Positions 22,406 through 34,021 of a DNA stretch of 64,000 nucleotides are shown piece by piece. This DNA is from Ziziphus jujuba (lineage: Eukaryota; Streptophyta; Magnoliopsida; Rosales; Rhamnaceae): assembly GCF_031755915.1 (NCBI RefSeq), contig NC_083386.1, positions 21,809,001 to 21,873,000 on the forward strand, written 5' to 3'. Positions within the stretch are counted from its first letter, which is position 1. The number at the start of each line of letters is the position of its first letter. The notes beneath the pieces were generated by a model, which ran no database searches, was not told the origin of the DNA, and was given only the letters and a program-made list of their open reading frames with translations. The translations under genes were made by a program, and so were the position numbers.

Positions 22406-22523
22406 TTTTGTTTCTTTTTTTTGGGCTATGCCCCCTGGCATCCCCGAACCCCCCCAAGACTCGACCCAGCGTCCACTGGCTGGGGCTGTGGTGCTCTAAC
22501 CACTGAGCTCCTACGCGAGCCTA
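22406..22523 (-). mobile_element. tRNA-derived SINE, about 118 bp
   Basis: Read on the minus strand, the 5' part contains an RNA polymerase III A box (AGCTCAGTGGTTAGAGC) and, about 35 bp on, a B box-like GGGTCGAGTCTTG. The 3' end is an A-rich tail (22406-22422 as T-rich plus strand). A 16-bp target duplication with one mismatch flanks it: tgcttaatatctaatc at 22390-22405 and tgcttaatagctaatc at 22524-22539. Those are the defining marks of a SINE. The near-perfect duplication suggests moderate age. Confidence 0.85.
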
Positions 22524-22825
22524 TGCTTAATAGCTAATCATTCTTTATTAAGTAGACCATATATAATATATATGGTCTACTTTCCCAAGGTCCTTTCCTT
22601 TATATTTTTTAGTTATCAAGTACAGTAGTAAATGGACATTAAAATTTTTCACCACAAAAATTAATGTCACGTTAACATGACCAAATAACTTCCTCTAGTA
22701 CAATAATTATGAATTCAAATCCCCATTTACCCCAGTAATGTTTAAAAATATAAAAATAAAAAATTTACAATGCTAAATGCCTAAAGCATCCAAAATATAT
22801 ATATATATATATATACAGAAATTCT

Positions 22826-22958
22826 ATAGTACATACGGTCTGCATGAAAACCATAATATTAGTGATTAGTGATGATTTTTTATAGTATTAACAATAATTT
22901 CTTAAAAAATCGTCACCAATACTGTAATCTGAAAATCGTTCGCATCATAGATGGACTG

Positions 22959-22960
<2 letters not shown>
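22826..22960. mobile_element. Fold-back (MITE-like) element
   Basis: Imperfect palindrome over its whole length. The inner arms (attagtgatgattttttata and the complement of aaaaaatcgtcaccaatact) pair well; the outer arms (tagtacatacggtctgcatg against the complement of cgcatcatagatggactgta) pair with several mismatches. It lies between two TA microsatellites, which hides any target duplication. Non-coding. Family unknown. Confidence 0.5.
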
Positions 22961-22990
<30 letters not shown>

Positions 22991-23807
22991 TATAAGGGAC
23001 TACAAGAAAATTGAACATTGTATTTGTGTTGGAAATTCAGAGATTAAGATCATTGCATGTTTAGGTTCAGCTGTCGAACTGATTAAATCTTAAAAACTAT
23101 ATATTAATCAAAAATCATTCGGAAAAAGCATAAAAGGTTAACTGGGACTCCAAATAACTACCTACATGAGAGATAATCCCATCATACAAAAAATAATAAT
23201 AATTATAATAAAAATAAAAATAAAAATCAAAGCCACTACTCAAACAATACTGAAACGAAATTAACTTTGGCCCAACGTATATGAACTTATCACCGCCTCC
23301 AATGGTTGCAACCCGGGGAATATGGAGAAGAACAGAAGGAAAAATAGACAAAATCTTTTGCATTAGTATATTGATCTTCGTTCGTCTTCCAAACAAAACT
23401 TTGTTCCCGCACCTCAGCATCATCGTGCGAAGCCAGTGATTCTCAACCAATATTCTAACAAGTGCTGTATCTTCTAACTTCTAAGAAAGATCATTCTATT
23501 TCCTGAACAAGAACATATCAACGAGCCATGATCAAAAATCAAAATCCAAGTGGACAAGAACAAGAACACCAACAACAAAAAAAAAAAAGAAAAAAAAGTG
23601 CCATGGAAAAACAGGCATCAATCCAACTTTTTTCTAAGTGAGATAGCAAATATGGTTGAGTGCAAGATAAGCGTTTCGGACAATTCTGAATACAATAAGA
23701 AAAAAAGAAACTAACTTTGAAGAAAACCCATTTGAATGCAGCAAAGAATAGCATGAGTTTCATAATAAAAAAAAGCTGTTTGTTTAAAATTTTGAAGATC
23801 CAAGCCT
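22961..23807. other. Intergenic, downstream of the NOP53-like gene
   Basis: A TA microsatellite at about 22961-22981 and T- and A-rich tracts; the stretch at about 23440-23807 may hold 3' UTR sequence of the NOP53-like gene. I looked for a further coding exon of that gene here and saw none I could support. Confidence 0.5.
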
Positions 23808-26800
23808 TCATAGGAGAAAATTAAGGCATAACCAACGGAGGGAACATTCTACTAACCTTCTGGACTTTTTGGCTGACGGGGGTATTATTCCTCTTTTCTC
23901 TAGACTCTTAAAGCGATCCTTTGTAAGGGTGCAACAACCCTTCATGCAAATAAAGAATCATAATGTTCCTTAGTTTGAATCTAGACATTATAAACAAATG
24001 ACAGTTCAATTATTACATGTACAGTTCAGAAAGCATGAAATCAAAATATACCTTAATCTGGCGGAGGGATCCAGTTATTTCTTCAGATAACAAGACTTGC
24101 ATTGGGGCAGGCTCAAATCTGCAATAAATTAATATATATTTATGTTGCACAGACAATTTTAGCACATAAAATGAAGCAAACAAATCCAACAAACTATTAC
24201 TTTTATACAGTTGCTTCCATTCAAACTATACGATAACAAATTAATATAGGTCGTCCACTAATTTAAAATGGAGGCATTTAATAGTTGCTTATATCATATA
24301 AGCCCATTTGTTAATGAAGCATATTGAAAATTTAAACACTATACGATGCATACTATATAAGCCCATTTGTTAATGAAGCATATTGAAAATTTAAACAGTA
24401 TACGATGCATACTTGTGCTTTCCCAAGCGTGGCGGATGCGACTTTAGCTTCTCTTGTTTAGCTACAATCCTCCTTAGATGCCTTTTTTGCTTCTCTTCAT
24501 CTTCTTTGGCTATTTCTTGAAGAATATCTGGCAGGCTGTGACCAGAAGGACCAAAAGGATAGTTAAAATATACTTTTCACTGAACTAATTACTTGTGAAA
24601 GAAAATAGGTAGTACTACCTGTCAATTTTTCTAGAAAGGTCTTCCAACTTTTTAGTTTCCAATTCCTTTCTAAGCTGTTCTTTGCGTCTTGCTCTCCTAT
24701 TTAACTCAACTCGGGTCAACTTCTTCATTTTAAGTGGCCTGCAAAATGGGTTACTCAAACAATATGAACACAAAAAACTATGATAGTATTGCTAACATAG
24801 AAATTAGATGACAAAAAACAAGACTCGGACATTCAACATGATAGGTAAAGAATGACAATAAGCACATAGAAATGTACCAAGATGTCCAACACAACCATAT
24901 TTTTATGGTAAAAGGCTTCAAAATAACGACATCAGAATGAACACAACAGCATCAGATTGAATTGACTAATAAAAATGTGACATCCAACTATAAAATCAAA
25001 TGGAGGTGCAAATTGTATCTAAACAAAATGGAGCTGACCTTTTCTCAGCTGCATCATCCTCATTATCACCGAAATTATCTGAATCCATATTATCATCACT
25101 TCCATCCTCTGCCTCAATAAAACACATCTGCAAAAATAGATGGTTATTAAAAAACCTGCTTGAGATTCGTAATTCAAAATTATGTAAAATAGAAAAATTT
25201 ATGGACCGTATAGCTAGCATACATATACTTCTAGTCTTTTACATCTAAATAGATCTTTCTATGATCACCAAAAAAGGCAGAAATGAAGCAGAAGCACCGC
25301 CCTGCATGCAATAAGGGAACTCTTAGTGCTTAATTGTGGAAGGAACAAATGAGACTCACATCTTCTTCATCAATAACTTCTCCTGGAACTGTTAATGGGA
25401 CTGGTTCAGGTCCCAACTCGTTTTTGTAGACTTTTTGCATCTCTTCTGCAACAGCACAGGCTAATACATCCTACATTGCACCAAAAGGAGAGGGGGGAGA
25501 AGAAAAAAGGAAGAAGCAAAAAATGTCAAATGATTTTATACCTCATGAACAGAGGTCCCACGTGAAAAATAAAAAGGAATTGCATATCAAGAGAATACCT
25601 GATGACTTTCAGATGAGGGATTGAATGAACATCCTGGAGGATCAACTTCTACTGCAGGAATAATTGAAGGCTTCGATATCTGCAAAACAGACCAATAAAA
25701 CAAGTTAAGTAAGTTCTACTAACAAACAATTAAAACTCTGTAATACATTAAAAACCTTAACGATTCAACAGTGCATTGCTCCAGGTGGGTGTGTCAGACA
25801 GTATATTATACATCGTTTATAAAATTGCAACAGAAGAAGGGGGAAAAAAAAAAAAAAAAAAGGAGACCAGAATCAAACATACAAGAGTAATATCGTCTTT
25901 TTGATCTTAAATTATGAGCTCCAGGAATTTTACCTTTTTGATCTTCCCATTGTCAACACCTGCAAGAGTTTCAAAATACTAAAAATATTATGTATTTCAT
26001 CCTGTGACAACAAACCGGAATCAATATTAATAAAAACACTAACATGGAACACACCTTTATCATCCCATACGTCAACCATGTCTGTAGTTTTGACAGGTTC
26101 CTGAGAGATGTAAAAATAAATATTTAAATACAAATATGAATCGAGAATAGCTAGAAAAATAGTCATGATCATTTCTATATCATAATATTTAAATTCCTGA
26201 CCTTGGGACCGTCATCAGTTGCATCTTTTGCTTGGAGAACCTTTTTATGTCGTTTCTTGAACTTCTTTGGAATAGAGGATGTCACAGGACGAACAAAAGG
26301 GTTCTTATGTAATAAGCTGTCACAGTGGAGCACTTTCTCTCTATGTTTTTCAATCTTGCGCTTCACTGAAAGATCTGATTGAACAAAATAGAAAATTTTC
26401 AATAAAATAAAAAGAAGTAGAAGCAGCAGCTAGAAATATCATTAGCAATGAGAAATACACAACATAAGTATTCACACAAGTTTTATTTCCAACTGATGGC
26501 TCCTCTTACTCCAATTAGTAACAATTCTTAGTAAAAAAATTGAGCGTGTTTTGTTAATCTGAGAAAACCCAAGAAGACCAGTTAGAATTTTATACCTGAT
26601 TTTAACGAAATGCTACAGATTTAAGTTTTTCTACATATTAATGTGGATAGTTGTCATTTTCATAAATGACGCATTGAAGCTAAAAATCTGAATGTTAACT
26701 TTAACAAAACAAAATAGAGAAATAAAATTTTACAATATGAAAACCAAAAAGACCCCAAAACTAAAGTTTTTAATACTTACTAATACCTACTAATTATAAT

Positions 26801-27254
26801 AGAATAATGTGGGTCGGAACCAGGCCCCCAAATCAAAGGCCAAGGTGGCATCAGAGGGAGCAGACATGATGACCCATTAATTCAATATCCGTGTACATTA
26901 CCATGCTTCCTTCATTAACCTCCAGAGCATCGGCTTATCATACACGGAATAATTTTATCTCTCAACAAAACCCAATTTTCTCAGTTCCCAAACAAACAGC
27001 TCAGCTCCCGAAAAAAGGGAAATTGAGAAAACAAAGTCCCAGAAACTGAGATACAAAGTGACAAAGAAAGAGAAGAAAAAGAAACCTTCGGACTTGTCGA
27101 CGAAGTAGAGGGATTCGTTGGGAGCGGAAGAGAGGGAGCCACCAGTGTGAGCGTCTTTGGTGGACTTCTCGTAGAAGTCCTCGATGTCTTCGGTGCTTAT
27201 GTTGGCCCTCCATGCTTTCTTTCCCTTCCTCGAGCTCTTTGCCTTTTTTCCCAT
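23808..27254 (-). CDS. SMO4: NOP53 / SMO4-like ribosome biogenesis protein
   Basis: Homologue of nucleolar NOP53 (human GLTSCR2; SMALL ORGAN 4 in Arabidopsis), which acts in 60S ribosomal subunit maturation. Eleven exons with consistent phases: 27254-27086, 26374-26202, 26100-26055, 25959-25934, 25679-25599, 25470-25360, 25127-25039, 24738-24619, 24535-24413, 24118-24052 and 23939-23808, about 378 residues. Markers in order: basic start MGKKAKSSRKGKKAW, DIEDFYEKST, DLSVKRKIEKHREKVL, KPSIIPAVEVDPPGCSFNP (the conserved core), an acidic patch (EDGSDDNMDSDNFGDNEDD), a basic coiled segment (LNRRARRKEQLRKELETKKL), LPDILQEIAKEDEEKQKR and LTKDRFKSLEKRG. The end is uncertain: after AKKSRR the frame runs 15 residues to a TGA, but AG|GTTAGT could be a donor to an exon I did not find. 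A telo-box lies upstream. Confidence 0.88.
24295..24412. repeat. 59-bp tandem duplication spanning a 5' splice site
   Basis: Two adjacent copies, nearly identical, of a unit containing agcccatttgttaatgaagc. The copies end in tatacgatgcatac, so on the minus strand the intron donor sequence GTATGCATCGTATA occurs twice: at the true exon 9 end (24412) and 59 bp into the intron. Confidence 0.85.
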
Positions 27255-27382
27255 CTCTCTCTCTCTCCCTCTCTGTCTCTGTTTGCTTTACTCTGTTCTC
27301 TCTCTTGCCTTCCTCGTTCTCGTTTGCGAACCAAAAGAGAGCCAAACTATGCTAGCGGGGACTATAAAATTGAAAACCCTAA
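27255..27382 (-). promoter_or_regulatory. GA-rich leader and telo-box upstream of the NOP53-like gene
   Basis: A telo-box AAACCCTAA (plus-strand orientation) at 27374-27382 lies about 120 bp before the ATG. Telo-boxes are enriched in promoters of plant ribosomal and ribosome-biogenesis genes, which matches the product. The leader at 27257-27300 is a GA/CT-rich tract (GA on the transcribed sense strand). Confidence 0.5.
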
Positions 27383-27429
27383 CGCCCCTGCTAATTTACC
27401 CGATACGACGCTGTTTTTATATGTTTAAA

Positions 27430-28619
27430 ACATATATGGTATCTTTTAAAATTTTGATACCATTAAAGAATAACAACATTTTAGATCCCTAAAAAATATT
27501 ACATAATTTACATTTTGCAGTTTCGTTCTATATTACAAAATTTCTCATATTGTCCTCCAAATTGTTTAGTTTGTTAAATTAAATCAAATCATTAATTTTG
27601 ATAGATGAATTTGATAAAATTAAACATATATAAATTATGTAACTCTACTTACAAATTATTTTTGTTCTATTTTATTTTACTTTTAAATAGTATACATGAT
27701 TATTAAAATGTTGATAGAAAAATAATGATTTATAAGACAGCATAAGGAGTTTTATAGATTAGAGATCAAAATGGAATAGCTTTTTTTTTTTTCATTTTTT
27801 TAAAATTCATAGAGGGTAAAATATAGCTACCCTTTAAATTAATTAAATATCATCCAAAAAAAAATAAAACAGTTATGATATTATTATTATAAAGTCAAAT
27901 TCTTAGGAAAAAAAAATACAAAGTCAATAGAGTGCAATGTTCTATTTGCAATTTTTTTTTATTTTTTTTTAATGTGTATGTAAGGATTTAAGATTTGCCA
28001 ACAATATGTCCTCTCCTTTACATTTTGTAGAATGAAATCAACCAAAAAGTAAAATAATAGTAATTAAGCTTTTAGAATAATAATAAGAAGAAGATCTCCA
28101 AATTATTTTGGTGAAACGTTAAAATGATATAAGTAATTTTTGTTTTATTAGAACAAGGGGGGCAGAGGGATTTTTTATTTTATTTTTTTATTTATTTTTG
28201 TTTATTGAGGTTTGTACTTTTTTGATCAAATACTTTTTACTACTAGATCAAACCTACAAGTAAAATAATAATAATAATTTAATTGACTATAATTGTAATA
28301 ATAAAAATTAATCGATTATAATTTGCTTTCATCTTATTAAATAGTAATGAAAAAAAAAAAAAGATTTTGGCCCAAAAAACAAGATAAATAAAAAGAAGCT
28401 CATTTGCATTTTAGCGTGGCGGCGAAAATCTGGTACTGTTACCATACGGTAAAGATATTTTCGCTCTATATAGAAGCCCAAGCACTCTTGTATGTCAAAA
28501 GACGAAGAAGGTATTTCACCCAAAAGAAAAAAAAAAAAGTCGGAAGGAGCTAAAAGTATACGAAAAAATCTCTGAATAACCAGAGAGGAATCGGCGCCAT
28601 ATTTTTACTGCGAGCGGAT
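27430..28619. other. Intergenic between divergent NOP53-like and PPR genes
   Basis: AT-rich spacer with long T runs (about 27781-27792, 27951-27970 and 28174-28200). No gene, RNA or transposon recognised. It is the shared upstream region of two genes that point away from each other. Confidence 0.6.
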
Positions 28620-28771
28620 ATGGAATGTTGTTGGTGTGTTGCATTCCTTTCCAACCCCGCATCACATGTATGATAAAATGCCTCTATGAAGTGAGTGTCC
28701 ACCTTTCCTGATATATTCAGGCCCGGCAACTGTTCGGAATTATGCTGGCGGTTTACCGACGAAGACCATGA
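28620..28771 (+). promoter_or_regulatory. Upstream ORFs in the PPR leader
   Basis: If transcription starts before 28620, the leader holds a 17-codon uORF (28620-28673) and a 9-codon uORF (28742-28771). The second one's TGA overlaps the main ATG as ATGA, an arrangement associated with termination-reinitiation. Both the uORF start and the main start have A at -3. Confidence 0.4.
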
Positions 28772-31186
28772 CTTTCTCCGTTAAACTGGTTGTTCCTCAA
28801 CCTGCTCATTCTTTTCAATTTTCCACTCCATCTTCCAACTTCAAGGTAGCTATATTTTTCTCTCTTATACAGTTATGCTTCTTTTGGGCTTTTTGGCTTT
28901 CCAATTCTGTTTGCTTTCTTACATGTTTACGTTTAACCATATATGTAAGTATAGCATCTTTTGTATTTGCAGATTAAAAATTCAACTCTTACTCGCTCAC
29001 TTACAATTGCTCAGAAATCTGATGGAGCATTCCAAAGGAAATTCCCGAATTTAATTGAATCCGATGGAACTCAACAGCTGTCCCATAAACAACCATTCAT
29101 TCATCTTGTGCGTGATTGTGCAGACAAAAGGTTTCTTGAAAAACTAAAAGCTGCTCATGGGCTTGTGTTGAAGTCCGAATATTTGGAAGAGACAGACTTG
29201 TTGGTCTTGTTAAATCATGTAGCCCACACGTATTCAAAATGTTCGGACTTTATCGCAGCTCGTCGAGTATTTGATAAAATGTCGCAAAGAAACATATTCT
29301 CTTGGACTGTCATGATTGCTGGAGCAACAGAGAATGGCTTTTTTCATGATGGGTTCAAGTTCTTTTGCGATATGGTGAACCTTGGAATCTTGCCGGACAA
29401 ATTTGCATACTCTTCTATCCTCCAGACATGTATTGGGTTAGATTGTGTTGAACTTGGTAAAATAGTTCATGCCCAGATTGTTACATGTGGCGTTGCGTCT
29501 CATACCTTTGTTGGTATATCTCTTCTGAACATGTATGCAAAGTTGGGGATGATTGATGATTCATTTAAGGTGTTCAGCACCATTAAAGAACACAATCAAG
29601 TATCCTGGAATGCAATGATCTCAGGGTTTACCTCAAATGGCCTCCACAACGAAGCATTTGATCTTTTTCTCAAAATGAAGGATGATGGCATCAGACCAAA
29701 TGTGTCCACAATTATTAGCGTATCGAAAGCTGTTGGGAACTTAGGTGATGTTAATAAGGGTAAAACTGTTCACTGTTATGCATCAGAATTTGACATGCAC
29801 TCTAATGTTCATGTGGGAACTGCTCTCATAGATATGTATTCAAAATGCGGGTCTTTATCAGATGCAAGGTCTGTCTTTGACTTGAGTTTTACTAGCTGTG
29901 GAGTCAACACACCATGGAATGCAATGATTTCAGGTTATTCACAGTGTGGGTTTAGCAAAGAAGCTTTGGAACTCTTTCTAAGGATGTATAAAAACGATGT
30001 CCAACCAGATCTTTACACTTACTGTAGTGTGTTCAATGCCATAGCTGCTTTAAAATGTATGCTTTTTGTTAAGGAAGTTCATGGGATTGTTTTAAAGTCT
30101 GGCTCAGGATTTAAGACTAGTGTTTGGAATGCAATAGCAGATTCATATGCTAAATGTGGGTTGCTTGAAGATGCTAGGAAGGTTTTTGATAGGATGGAAG
30201 AGAGAGATATAGTTTCTTGGACAACCTTGGTGATAGCTTACTCTCAATGTTCTGAATGCGAGGAAGCGCTAGTCATCTTCTCGAAGATGAGGGAAGCTGG
30301 ATTTACACCCAATCATTTTACATTTTCTACCGTGCTTGATGCATGTGCTAGCCTTTGTTTACTTGAGTACGGCCAGCAAGTCCATGGTCTTATATGTAAG
30401 GTTGGCTTGGACACTGATAAGTGTACAGAAAGTGCTTTGATTGACATGTATGCCAAATGTGGTAGTATAAGTGAGGCGAAGATGGTTTTTGAGAGTATTA
30501 CTAATCCTGATACTGTTTCATGGACTGCGATAATATCAGGTTGTGCACAACATGGTCTTGTGGAGGATGCTCTTCAACTCTTTAGGAGAATGGAACAACT
30601 GGGTATGATGGTCAATACTGTTACCTTGTTGTGTATCCTGTTTGCTTGCAGCCACAAAGGTATGGTCGAGGAAGGCCTGTATTACTTTAAGCAAATGGAG
30701 GAATGTTATGGTCTGGTGCCTGAGATGGAACATTATGCTTGTGTCGTGGATCTCTTGGGCCGTGTGGGCCACCTTCATGATGCCATGGAGTTCATAGAAA
30801 AAATGCCAGTTGAGCCCAATGAAATGGTCTGGCAGGCCCTATTGGGAGCGTGTAGGGTCCATGGCAATGTTGAGTTGGGGGAGATTGCTGCTCAGAAGAT
30901 CCTTTCCATTAACCCAGAATACTCAGCTGCCTATGTCCTTCTATCTGATACATACATCAGGACAGGAAGTTATGACAATGGGCTTAGTTTGAGACATATG
31001 ATGAAAGACCAAGGTGTGAAAAAGGAAGCAGGGTATAGTTGGATCTGTGTGGAAGGTAGAGTCCACAAATTTTACGCTGGAGATCAAATACATCTTCAGA
31101 AAGATCATATATATGCAAATGTAGAAGAGTTGAGTGAGAAGATCAAATCAATTGATTGTACACCAGATCTCATGCATGTATTGTAA
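28768..31186 (+). CDS. PLS-class pentatricopeptide repeat protein, E/E+ type without DYW
   Basis: Two exons, 28768-28845 and 28973-31186, 763 residues. Exon 1 encodes 26 residues (MTFSVKLVVPQPAHSF..) and is needed because exon 2 has no early ATG; junction AACTTCAAG|GTAGCT ... TTTGCAG|ATT, phase 0. The N-terminus is Ser/Thr-rich with few acidic residues, fitting a plastid or mitochondrial transit peptide. About fifteen P, L and S motifs follow, with typical phrases such as LLNMYAKLGMIDDSFKVF, SWNAMISGFTSNG, ALIDMYSKCGSLSDARSVF and DIVSWTTLVIAYSQC. The C-terminus has E and E+ motifs (HYACVVDLLGRVGHL, AAYVLLSDTYIRTG, KKEAGYSWICVEGRVHKFYA) and stops at TPDLMHVL, just where a DYW deaminase domain would begin. 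Such proteins bind specific organellar RNAs, often for C-to-U editing with a separate DYW partner. Target unknown. Confidence 0.93.
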
Positions 31187-32649
31187 GATGTGAATTGGGG
31201 AGAAAATTTACGATGGGCAGTGTGTATGTATTTTATTCGCTTAACTAATACATCTGATATGATCAAGGTTAAAAAACAGTCTCTCCAATCAACATATGAT
31301 GAAATATTTTTAGTATGACTATTTGGAGATGGCTAGTAAAACTAAATACAACAGGCATAGGAATCCTTGTGAGCACCCTTGACACTGGCTTTGACATAGT
31401 ACTTAAAGAGTTTATGAACAGTACAGATTATTGAGAAAAAATTTGTCTGGGCTATGTTTGTTTGTCTTGGACGTCAAGTGGTATATCATTGTGCAATGGT
31501 ACATGGTGGTCAGACTTCTCAATAACATGAGATCATTGGACAAATGACTTAATTGGTATCAAGGACTGATGTCAGAAAAATAAAATCATATGAAGGACTA
31601 AGTGATTTCAAAATGACTTATCTGGCCAATTCCATTTAATATTTGGAACAAAAATGTAATTGAGGGAGTTGATAGTTGGAGGAATTTGCTCTACCAGGTC
31701 AATGGAATTCAAATTGATTAGAAGGAATAAACGTTCCTCAACACTACAAAAGAGAGTTCAAGGCGGAATTGCTCCAACAATGCAGCAGGACAAACTGTCA
31801 AAATACTAAGCTGAACTGACATGGTAGGGTTGGCTAACATCCTGAGTCAATTATTACATATGGATTTTTTTTGGTTAGCTATTATAGATATATTTGTTTT
31901 GCATGTGACTTAGCCCAGTATATTACCAAATATTTTTCTACCAAAGACTTGCATTTTTACATTGATTGCATCTTCTACAATTGTGGTTGTGGAACCCATC
32001 TGAAATCTGAACAACACTCCTGACTAAAATTAATGTATATTGCATGTTGAACGTGAAGTTGCTCTATTATGAGTTAATTGCAACTAATTTTACATTCTAG
32101 AAATGTTTCTCTGTATAGGGTTGTGAAGCCTGTTGCTATCTAATTAAAAATAAGGAAGAAAAATATCAGTGCTGTGTTCAAGTAACATTTGATTATTAGT
32201 TGAAGCCACATTGGTAGAGAAATATATTATATCAAATCCAGATACAACCTGGCAAATTAACTTGCATGAAATCAAGCTTTTTATTGTATTTTGTTTGCAA
32301 ACCAAGTAGTCATTTTCAAAATTCTAATAGATTCTTCCTCTTCCATTCCAGAAGCTCAAATCTCTCCTAGTGGGGCTTAAGAAGTTGCAACCAGTCGCAA
32401 GAAATCAAGCATGAACGCAACGATCTCTGCCTTTCATATACTATCCAAATACCTACAAGAAGACGACTGTTGAAAACACCTTCTGAGATGTCTTATGGAT
32501 ATGGGCTGAGCGAGGTATCTCTCTTGTGCCATTGTGTGGTTTATGGTTGTTTCCGCTGTGACGGATTTTTGCTGGTTTCCTTACATGTGAAGAAGAAGGG
32601 ACAAGGGAATGGGTGTCTTTGTTTTGTGCTCCATATAATTTTTGCTTCT

Positions 32650-32683
<34 letters not shown>

Positions 32684-33640
32684 TGCTCGTTGCAATGAAA
32701 TTATATTATATTATGTGATTACAACCGACCCCGTGACCTGAGTCTTGCAAATTACGTTGTCAGGATTGGAGGAATTGATTGCTCAACTCCAACTCCAACA
32801 TTTTCTTCCTTTGTTAACTAATTCCTCGCATGATATTGCTAGGTTTATTTTATTTATTTTTTTTAATTTTGTTTTTTTTTTTTTTTCCCTCTTCTCTTTA
32901 TTTTTTGTGAAATGGATTTGTTTTATTGCTTTTTTATAGATGATCTCCACCTAGATAGCAACAAATTTCATTTTCTTAAACGTCAGAGATGGGTCGTCAT
33001 GAATCTAAGCTTCAGATGTATGACATTATAATATGAACATGTATATGCATATTATAAGAAGTGTGACTACTTTCATACTTTTTATAATGTTATAACCACA
33101 CCATTGATTGTGACGCAATGCCATGTTTAAGTCTAAATTATTTGAAAGAAAAAAAAAAGAGGGTGTAACATTTAACAGTTTCATTTTAGGTGTTTTAGCT
33201 TATGATGTGTGGAAAAAACCATACATAAAAATGTATGTTTATTTGGTAAAATAAGCAATAGTAGATTATTATTGAAATTGGCTCTTGTTTTAAGAACATT
33301 TTTGTTCAAGTATATATATATATATATATATAGTATGGATGTGCATATGTAAAGAGGAAAGCAACAGAGATGGTGATGTCATTTTGAAGAATAGTACTCC
33401 GTAGGAGAACCTTTTTTTTTTTTTTTTTTTAAATTATTATTATTATTATTATTTTTTTTTTTTTGTGGAAATAAAAGACAAAGTGGTATAGCTGTCTGAA
33501 GTCCAAGGCTATTTTGTTTGCAGGGGAAACCTGTCTTAACACGGAACAAGCTTACAGGATGCAGTTTGTAGGCATTAGATGTAAGCTAGAATTCTTAGAA
33601 TGACGACCTTTTGAAAGTGACTTATTCTATTTCTTATTAT
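31187..33640. other. PPR 3' region and intergenic, with a possible spliced non-coding exon
   Basis: No further coding gene. A segment at about 32351-32512 is bounded by a good acceptor (tccattccag|aagc) and donor (gctgagcgag|gtatct), is less AT-rich than its surroundings and has no long frame; it may be an exon of the PPR 3' UTR or of a non-coding transcript. A 30-base T tract follows at about 32651-32680, and a further T-rich stretch at about 32850-32890. Confidence 0.35.
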
Positions 33641-33644
33641 GAGA

Positions 33645-33697
33645 GGGTAAAGAGAGAGAGAGTGAGAGAGAGAGAGAGAGGGAGGGAGGGAGGGAGG

Positions 33698-33737
<40 letters not shown>
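33645..33737. repeat. (GA)n / (GGGA)n microsatellite
   Basis: About 90 bases of GA repeats with an internal block of five or six GGGA units at about 33680-33704. Confidence 0.95.
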
Positions 33738-33739
<2 letters not shown>

Positions 33740-33810
33740 TTTGGGATTGAAAGCGACTTCTTTGCAATTGATCTTGAGATTAATATATATATATATATAT
33801 ATATAGGGCG

Positions 33811-34021
33811 ATTCTATAATCAAAACCGTCCGGATAGAGTTACGTATGGATTAGGAGCAAAGCAGACGCAAAATCGATGTTTTTTAGAAAAACCGATGTT
33901 TTGTTTCTTGTGTAGCGTCTGTTTTTATCCTGAGAGAAAAGCTGATATTTTTTTTCTTATGTAGCGTCTATTTTTTGTGGGTTTGCATGCAATTCTATCC
34001 GGACAGTCCTGACTGTAGAAT
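33811..34021. mobile_element. MITE-like element with 27-bp terminal inverted repeats
   Basis: The left end 33811-33837 (attctataatcaaaaccgtc and on) pairs with the right end 33995-34021. By eye six of 27 positions differ, and all are transitions (C/T or A/G), as expected from deamination of methylated DNA. The 211-bp interior is non-coding and has a direct repeat, gtgtagcgtctgttttt near 33913 and atgtagcgtctattttt near 33960. Flanking TA microsatellite obscures a target duplication. Superfamily not assigned. Confidence 0.6.

Noticed and set aside
22420..22520. Genuine tRNA gene
   Set aside because: A and B boxes are present, but the acceptor stem and anticodon arm do not form; tail and 16-bp duplication show a SINE.
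30536..30778. Minus-strand open frame under the PPR gene
   Set aside because: Shadow of the PPR coding sequence.
33575..33964. Open frames across the GA repeat (Arg-Glu or Ser-Leu runs)
   Set aside because: Pure microsatellite translation.
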